Below are positions 57,906-64,000 of a stretch of DNA of 64,000 nucleotides, piece by piece. Both the position numbers and the translations under genes were made by a program. Within the stretch, counting starts at the first letter, position 1. Each line of letters begins with the position of its first letter. The stretch is taken from assembly GCA_015345905.1 (NCBI GenBank), contig JADDTR010000031.1, positions 62,001 through 126,000 on the forward strand. The letters run 5' to 3'. Below the pieces are notes generated by a model. It was not told the DNA's origin and did not search any database. It saw nothing but the letters and a program-made list of their open reading frames with translations. This stretch comes from Aotearoamyces nothofagi. Lineage: Eukaryota > Ascomycota > Leotiomycetes > Leotiales > Tympanidaceae.

Positions 57906-58941
57906 CTATAGTTGATGGTATGTGGCCATGTCCCTCTGGCGGCTGATGCCTAGCTCGCCGGCGACATTGACATATCCTCCTTGATTTCTCTGTCCCATCT
58001 TGCTGATCCTCTTTATGCTACCCTCATCGCCGTTCCAAACTTGGCGACAATATACACACTTCACTGTGCCTGGTTTACTTGCAGCCCACTGTTCGAAACA
58101 CTGTCGGTGAACATTGTTACCACAAGCAGCCCTGCACCAAATAATGTTTTCGCCTGCTTCAAACTCCATGATGCAGATAGGGCAGTCACCCTCAACAGGC
58201 TTACGATTATCTGCGTTAGACGTATATGTAGACGACACATCTAAGGACTGTGGTGTAGCTGGAGCTAGAGAAAGCATCGTGGTCAGTTCGGTGGACAAGA
58301 AGGCCAGTTGGTAGGCTAAGTTCTCCGGTACTTTCAGGACATTGACAAGAACCTAATACACCACTTCATGTCAGTACAATCAACATTGCTGGATTAATAA
58401 CGGTGGGAGAACAACTTGCATATATGATATGTTTGCATTGGTTGCCTTTGCCTGCATCTGGACAGGTGCAGCTAGGTTGCTTGCTGATAGTGATTTGGTA
58501 GACGTTGCCGGTTGTTCCAGCGATGTCAAAGACTTCCTCGCAGCAGCGTGCTCTATCGCTGCCCAACTTACGCTCACGGCCTATGAGAAACATACGTTGG
58601 CTCTGCGCTCGCTCTAGACGCTCCAGGTAGGACTGTGGTGCAGTCTGACGAAAGACTCTGAGACGTTTCTCTTCTTGTTGCGTTTTTGGTGCCTTTCTTT
58701 TAGTCTTTTTACCAATATAACCGGAAAGCACAGTATTAGAGGCCGCTGCTGCATGTTCTTCGTTCTCGTCATCTTCATATGCCTCGATCTTTCTTTTGAC
58801 TAGCTTGGGATTATTTGCATTGGTCGTTCCATCAAGGACATTGACTTCAGCAGTGAAAACGGTTGAATTCTCGCTTCCTTTTTGGGCAGATTGTGTTACT
58901 CCTCGAGTCCTAGCTAAGAGCGTCGATGATCTAGAGGCCAT
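57906..58941 (-). CDS. SWIM-type and RING-type zinc finger protein, putative E3 ubiquitin ligase
   Basis: Two exons, 58941..58420 and 58352..57906, join to 322 residues. The SWIM finger is CTCPDAGKGNQCKHIIY (CxC...CxH) at residues 155-171. Splicing continues it directly into VLVNVLKVPENLAYQLAFLS, the usual helix after SWIM. The RING follows near residue 230: CPICIMEFEAGENIIWC, then CGNNVHRQCFEQWAASK and CVYC. This order is seen in ZSWIM2-like proteins and fungal relatives, which act as E3 ligases. A nuclear-type basic patch (KKTKRKAPKTQQEEKRLRVF) lies upstream. The intron is GC-AG (donor GCAAGT); no GT donor keeps the frame. An in-frame GTG at 58965 was not used as the start. Confidence 0.88.
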
Positions 58942-58965
58942 TGTGACCTTGACAATTAAAGCCAC

Positions 58966-59409
58966 TTGATTGTGGACTAAGAGGGAGAGCCACAGTCAGA
59001 GTTTGTCGGCCAGCTACTAGGGAATTGCGTTGAAGAGTCAAGGCTTATATAATAGGCTTATTGAATGGTTGAAAGCGACCCTCAAAATTTGTAGCGAAAG
59101 ACAAGTGCTGACATCTTTTGAACTGGCGTCGGTGCTGGATTCGGCAACTTCGAAACACCGAGAAGTTGACGGGGAAATCACGAGATAGTTGCAGGATCAC
59201 GTGAATTGTATATGAAGTCATTTCTCTTGTTTCAGTTTAATCATTATTGTGAAGCACCTTATAAATCATCACTTAACTCATCTTTGAAATCTAGGCCGTT
59301 AGATTTGAAGATGGGCAGAAAGCGGAGTGTTCAATTATTGAGCTACAGCCAAGAAGGGCAACTATCAAAGACCTCCAAATGTCATGTATTTTAGGCTTCC
59401 CTCATCGCT
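58966..59409. other. SWIM-RING gene promoter and OTC 3' flank
   Basis: A 444-base spacer between two minus-strand genes. It contains a palindromic TCACGTGA at 59197..59204, about 260 nt upstream of the SWIM-RING start. No gene is supported. Confidence 0.45.
59197..59204. promoter_or_regulatory. Palindromic E-box TCACGTGA upstream of the SWIM-RING gene
   Basis: The same 8-base palindrome as at 5265..5272, again in a promoter-proximal spacer. Role inferred only. Confidence 0.35.
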
Positions 59410-60613
59410 TTAACGAATTGTTCCTTTGTTAACAACGAACCCCTCCAATGCAGCTACAATATGTTAGTAAAAACAATTCAGTCTGGCCTTTAATATTGAG
59501 AATACTCACAAATAGCAGCCCACAACCTATTCTCTGCCTCAAGGAACACTAAACTCCGTGGGCTGTAGAAAACTTCATCAGCAACCTCTTCCGGATGCCT
59601 AGGCAAGCAGTGCATGAATTTCCATCCCTCCTTTGCGCCTCCACGCTTGGCAAGCTCGTTGGTGATCTGATAACCAGCAAATGCCTTCAACCTTTTTGCA
59701 GACTCCTCTTCCTGCCCCATTGACACCCATGTATCAGTGACAAGAATGTCGGCATCTCGAATAGCTTCTTCGGGCACATTGGTCTCGGTTAGTTTACCAG
59801 GTGACGAAACGCCAGCTGCTGAAGATGTTATAATATCTCGCATCCATGATGGAATGGTGTAACCTTTCGGTGATGCTACTGAGATATTGACACCGAGCTT
59901 AATAGCACCAATTGCAAGGTCAAATAGAACGTTATTTGAATCACCAATCCAGGCAACTTTCAAGCCTTCAAGACCGAGGCTTCTGATTGAGTTCTGCGAC
60001 GACGAGGCAGGAAAGTTCTCGTGGATTGTGAGAAAGTCGGCAATGGTCTGTAGAGGGTGATAGTCGTTTGAAAGGGCATTTATGACAGGAACGGAGGAGT
60101 GCTTTGCGAGCTCTGCAACTTCTGAATGATCACCGACACGGGCTACCATGCATGAAGTCATGGATGAGATGACTACTGAGCTATCATAAACTGATTCGTT
60201 GACCTGGAGTTGTTAACTTGTATACTACTGTAACTAATAGGAGATGTACTGACTCCTAGCTGTATATCGTTCTTGCTCAAGAACATAGCATGTCCTCCCA
60301 TGGTTGTGACGGCTGCTTCTGTGGAAATTCTTGTCCTCGTACTCCTCTTGTTAAACATCATGGCAACTGTCTTTCCGCTCAGGGCACCGAAGAGGTTCTT
60401 TGGTACAGAACCCGATTTTATAGTTTGCTTATGTGATTGTGCATTGCGAACCAGAGTTACTAGCTCAGCTTGTGAAAGGTCTGCAATAGACAGAAAATGA
60501 CGAGGGCCAGATGGAGAAGTACTGGGAGTCGCAGGGCTCGAATATGCTCTCAATTGGGGTTTTAACAGGGACCTCAGTGCAGTCCTCGCGGGACAAAGCG
60601 TTCTGCCAGACAT
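59410..60613 (-). CDS. Mitochondrial ornithine carbamoyltransferase
   Basis: This enzyme joins ornithine and carbamoyl phosphate to citrulline in arginine synthesis (argB/arg-12 type). Three exons, 60613..60254, 60203..59510 and 59453..59410, give 365 residues. A presequence rich in Arg/Ser (TLCPARTALRSLLKPQLRAY) targets the mitochondrion. The carbamoyl-phosphate site is FNKRSTRTRISTEAAV and the ornithine-site loop is FMHCLPRHPEEV with the catalytic Cys. GLKVAWIGDSNNVLFDLAIG forms the second domain core. The C-terminus LEGFVVNKGTIR is conserved and reached only by splicing the last 56-nt intron. A perfect Gcn4/CpcA site lies 18 nt upstream of the ATG. Confidence 0.95.
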
Positions 60614-61310
60614 CTAGATGGCCAGTCCTGTGACTCAGATCAATTGTATTGTGAGTTGGTTGAAGTGCGCTGGTTAGGTTGTGAGAAAGCTGGGCTTTAA
60701 TCTGAGATATAAAAGAGAATGCAAAGCTTCTTCAAAGCAGCACACTCGTGGTTGAGAAGCACAATAAATGGTTAATCGTCCTCTGAAATTTTTGTTTTTA
60801 AGACTCATGCATGTCACTCGCAGGACTTAACTCGCTAACCCCCAGGTTTCGCGGTGATAGCCTATCTCGCTACGAGTTATCGCGCACTATGCCTACTAAA
60901 GTAATACTCGATTGCACCTTGATGCGGCCATACAGTACAAAAGGGTCGAAGGATGAAGGGTGTGTCATATCATATCACATATTATATATTATATAGCTTA
61001 GATAGGTTGGCAAAGAAGGTATATCATCTAGCAGGTAAGAATATATATTTCTAAATTAAATAGAGTGTATACGTAGTTAATTGATTGGAATTGGTCCAAA
61101 TGTTTTCATCAGGGACAGTGTAGTACGAATGCGCTAAGCCTCGCAGCCCCGTTGTTCCTGCGTGGCGGCCTTGGCTTCTGGATTCAGTCATCCACGTCGT
61201 CGTCTCGTCAGCAGCATCAATTGCCACAAGAAACGATAAGAAGGTCTCTTCGCTGGACGATGAGCATACAGAGTCCTTTACTTTGAATAGTACCACTATA
61301 TAAAGCGGCG
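60614..61310. other. Divergent promoter region OTC / DUF3712 gene
   Basis: A 697-base spacer. It holds the TGACTCA site and an A/T-rich ATATTATATATTATATA tract near 60979-60996. No gene is supported. Confidence 0.45.
60631..60637. promoter_or_regulatory. Gcn4/CpcA site TGACTCA upstream of the OTC gene
   Basis: A perfect palindromic TGACTCA lies 18 nt upstream of the OTC start codon. Arginine genes are classic targets of cross-pathway control in filamentous fungi. The position is closer to the ATG than usual, so it may fall in the 5' UTR. Confidence 0.55.
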
Positions 61311-64000
61311 ATGGCATCCAATCCATCGTCACCTCTGTCGGGAGCCTCGAGCCCCCGCCATGACGGACAACCCAAATCACAACTATCGCATGAGCGTCAT
61401 GAGTCAGAGGAAACAACACCGTTATTATCGCACGTCAGTGATACTCCCGGCTATGGTGGTGAAGAGGTGGAACGGGTACCATCACCAGCAGCGACATCCC
61501 TACGGTTGCTCCAGGGTGGCCGGACAAGCAAGAAGTCATCCCAAGGTCGCCAGAGATGGCCCACGGTCGTAGCCGTGTCAGCACTGGCCGTGCTCACTAT
61601 AGCTATTATCGGGGGTGCCTTCTTTGCGCCTGCCATGGTCGAAGAGTATGCAAAACAGTCAGCAGTGATCGAACCAACAAATCTCTCGATAGATTCTTTC
61701 ACGCCCACTGGCGTTCGAGCGAGAATACAAGCAAATTTCAAGATGGATGCGTCTAGAGTCCAGAATGATGCTGTACGAAATATCGGCAGATTAGGAACTT
61801 GGCTGGCACGGGAGGTTGAAAGCAAAGAGTCTAAGGTACAGGTGTATCTACCGGAATATGATAATCTCCTCCTCGGCAGTGCCCAGATTCCAAGGATCGT
61901 GGTCAACATTCGAAATGGTCTCATTACACCCATCGATTTCTTAACAGATCTAGAAGCTGGCGATATGGATGGTGTCAGACGCATAGCAAATGATTGGCTA
62001 GAGGGAAGATTGGGGAAATTGAGGGTGCAGGGAAAGGCTAACGTGGAGTTGAAGTCGGGCATAATTCCCCTTGGTATTCAGAGCGTGTCTAAGTCGCTCG
62101 TTTTTGAAGGTCAATCTCTATAACACGCCTTTGCTTCATTTTATTTTGGGGATAAGTTTCTTATCTGAGCTAATGGCTGATGAACTCTACCAGGTCATGA
62201 TATTCCTTCAATACCCGAATATAATATAACTCGACTCAACTTCCGAGAAGTTCAGCTTCCATCAAGCCGTCGCGGTATGGCTGCCGACGTTACACTCTCT
62301 GTCGTAAACGGCTACCCAATCAACCTTACAATACCTCCTCTTGATTTTGATATTCTCGTACCCAACTGTGCTTCAGAAGAGCCATATATTCTCCTTGCTG
62401 AGGCAACGACTGATACCATCTTCATTGAACCGAATTCTGATGTTCAGGTTGATGTTGGAGGGGTGGTACGCGAACTACCCAAAACCCTCACCAAAGCCTG
62501 TCCCAATTCGAATTCATCGCCTCTTGATCTGCTCCTAGGCGAATATATCCATGGTGAAGACACAACAATCTTTGTGCGAGGTTCCAGTACGCCGTCCCCT
62601 CGTACTCCAGAGTGGATCTCAAAAATCATCTCTAGTGTTACCGTACCGCTACCATTCCCCGGCCATACTTTTGACAACTTGATCAGAAACTTCTCTCTGA
62701 CAGATGTCAACTTTGAAATGCCAAATCCCTTTGCTGATCCAGGGACTCCAGAATCAAATCCTCGGATATCTGGTAATATTGAGGCTGTGACAGTCCTGCC
62801 TAAGGAGATGAACTTTGACATCGACGTTATCAGGATGAGAGCTGCTGCCGACGTCTTCTACAAAGGGAATAAACTTGGTGTATTAGACATTAAGAAGTGG
62901 CAAAAAGCGAAATCGTCAAAGATAGACCGTACGGATGACGACGAGGCGGCCATTAAGATCGAATCCCGAATCAAAGAGGCACCTCTCAATATTACTGACC
63001 AAGATGTCTTCAGTGACGTTGTGGAAGCTCTTCTATTTGGTGAAGATTCCGTCATCCTAAAGGTAGCTGCGCTTGTTGATGTGGAGGTCTCAACCGTTCT
63101 TGGGTCTTTGATCATAAAGGATGTTCCTGGGTAAGTGATGCGACTGCACACAACTTATCTCCATAGATTTCTAACATCATTTCAGAGAAGGATCTGTACC
63201 TATAAAAGGTGGTGGGCTATTATTTTAGTCAGCACGGTCGCGTCAAAGCTGACGGAAAGCAATGCAGCTCTCTCGAAAGGCAGATTCGGCGCGCTGAAGC
63301 CCAAGGTCTTTGACCTCAAGATCCTTGACACCGGCAAAACATCACTCAACATACAGGCCACAGTCAACTTCACCAACCCATCAGAATATACGGCGCAGGT
63401 ACCATATGTCAATATCCACATACTCAACAACGGCTCCATTATTGGCCATGCTACGGCGCGAGGTGTGAACGTTATTAAAGGTGAAAATACTAATGTTTTG
63501 GTCCATGTTGTGTGGGATCCTTACACATTAGGTGGCAAAAAGGCACAGATCATTGCTCGAGACCTTCTATCGCAGTACATTTCAGGATGGAATACCACCC
63601 TCACCTTCAAAACGCATGAGGGAAGCATCCCAGCCCAGCCTGCCTTAGGAAGAGCATTATCGAAATTCGAGATCGAGATCCCAACACCGCGGCTTTCAGA
63701 TCCGAACGACGACGATGGAGACGATGACGGAGATGGAGATGCTAGGCGCCCAAAATTCATCAAAGAAGCAACGTTCCATCTCCTCTCATCAACTGCCACT
63801 TTCATCATCTTGTCCCCGTTGGAGCAAAGTACAATTTACATAGAAAGGATCAATGCTACTGCGTTCTACAATCACACCGACCCGGTCGGCAATATCATAT
63901 ACGGCCTGCCATTCAGGGTTCCGCCAGGATCTTCCCAAACTCCGAGACTTCCCGTAGAATGGTCCATTGATTCGGTTGGTTATGAAAAGGTGCGAATGGC
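61311..64000 (+). CDS. DUF3712 vacuolar membrane protein, Tag1-like (runs off right edge)
   Basis: Exons 61311..62109, 62194..63130, 63186..63208 and 63268..64000 (cut by the edge) encode the first 830 residues. A Ser-rich cytosolic tail with EETTPLLS (a dileucine-like vacuolar sorting signal) precedes one membrane span, TVVAVSALAVLTIAIIGGAF. The large lumenal part has DUF3712-type beta domains with N-glycosylation sites (for example LNFREVQLPSSRRGMAADVT and VNGYPINLTIPPLDFDILVP). This fits yeast Tag1 (YLR173W), a vacuolar membrane protein needed to end autophagy, as I recall it. Exon 3 is only 23 nt. It is needed because the straight frame hits a stop, and it links EGSVPIK to ALSKGRFGALKPKV. 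Confidence 0.87.

Noticed and set aside
61297-61305. TATATAAAG as a TATA box for the DUF3712 gene
   Set aside because: It ends only 6 nt before the start codon, which is too close to act as a core promoter for that ATG.

Overview
The window is a gene-dense piece of a filamentous ascomycete (Pezizomycotina) nuclear genome. This rests on many short GT-AG introns (mostly 48-70 nt, with CTAAC/CTGAC-like branch sites), on fungus-specific families (UPF0662/DUF2408, Sts1/Cut8, Sog2, a CFEM-like GPI protein, Cce1, a DUF3712 vacuolar protein), and on moderate GC with TpA-rich gaps that look like RIP-eroded sequence. Leotiomycetes is a guess; the sequence alone does not settle the class. I saw no tRNA, rRNA or CRISPR array and no intact transposon.

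Layout. 0-10 kb: UBC9 (cut by the left edge), PEX19, a conserved unknown protein, ribosomal stalk protein P1, a DUF2408 protein, a YCII-domain protein and STS1. 10.5-14.7 kb: a 1323-residue disordered protein carrying a Caf20-type eIF4E-binding motif. 16.6-19.1 kb: a mitochondrial aconitase paralogue. 19.4-22.6 kb: a PHD-finger protein and a small uncertain gene. 23-25.7 kb: a SCY1/Cex1 pseudokinase. 26-27.2 kb: LST8, divergent from an unknown 1379-residue protein. 33-37.6 kb: glutathione reductase, the mitochondrial Holliday-junction resolvase and a CFEM-like GPI protein. 38-45 kb: septin CDC10, bL32m, SKI8, a mitochondrial PPR protein and mS23. 45.5-52.7 kb: SOG2, a decayed locus and a TCP11/SOK1 protein. 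52.7-55.4 kb: no gene seen. 55.4-64 kb: a serine carboxypeptidase, a SWIM-RING protein, ornithine carbamoyltransferase and a DUF3712/Tag1-like protein cut by the right edge.

Most genes are unrelated housekeeping functions, as is usual for fungal euchromatin. Loose themes are growth and translation control (LST8, SOG2, SOK1-like, eIF4E binder, SKI8, P1), mitochondria (aconitase, Cce1, bL32m, PPR, mS23, GLR1, OTC) and amino-acid biosynthesis with perfect Gcn4/CpcA sites. Unusual gene architecture stands out: three GC-AG introns, all with the donor GCAAGT; a start codon isolated on its own exon; coding microexons of 15 and 23 nt; and two 54-nt introns without in-frame stops, one of them splitting the redox-active disulfide motif of glutathione reductase. 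Exon boundaries were worked out by eye from splice consensus, reading frame and family alignment, with no transcript data.
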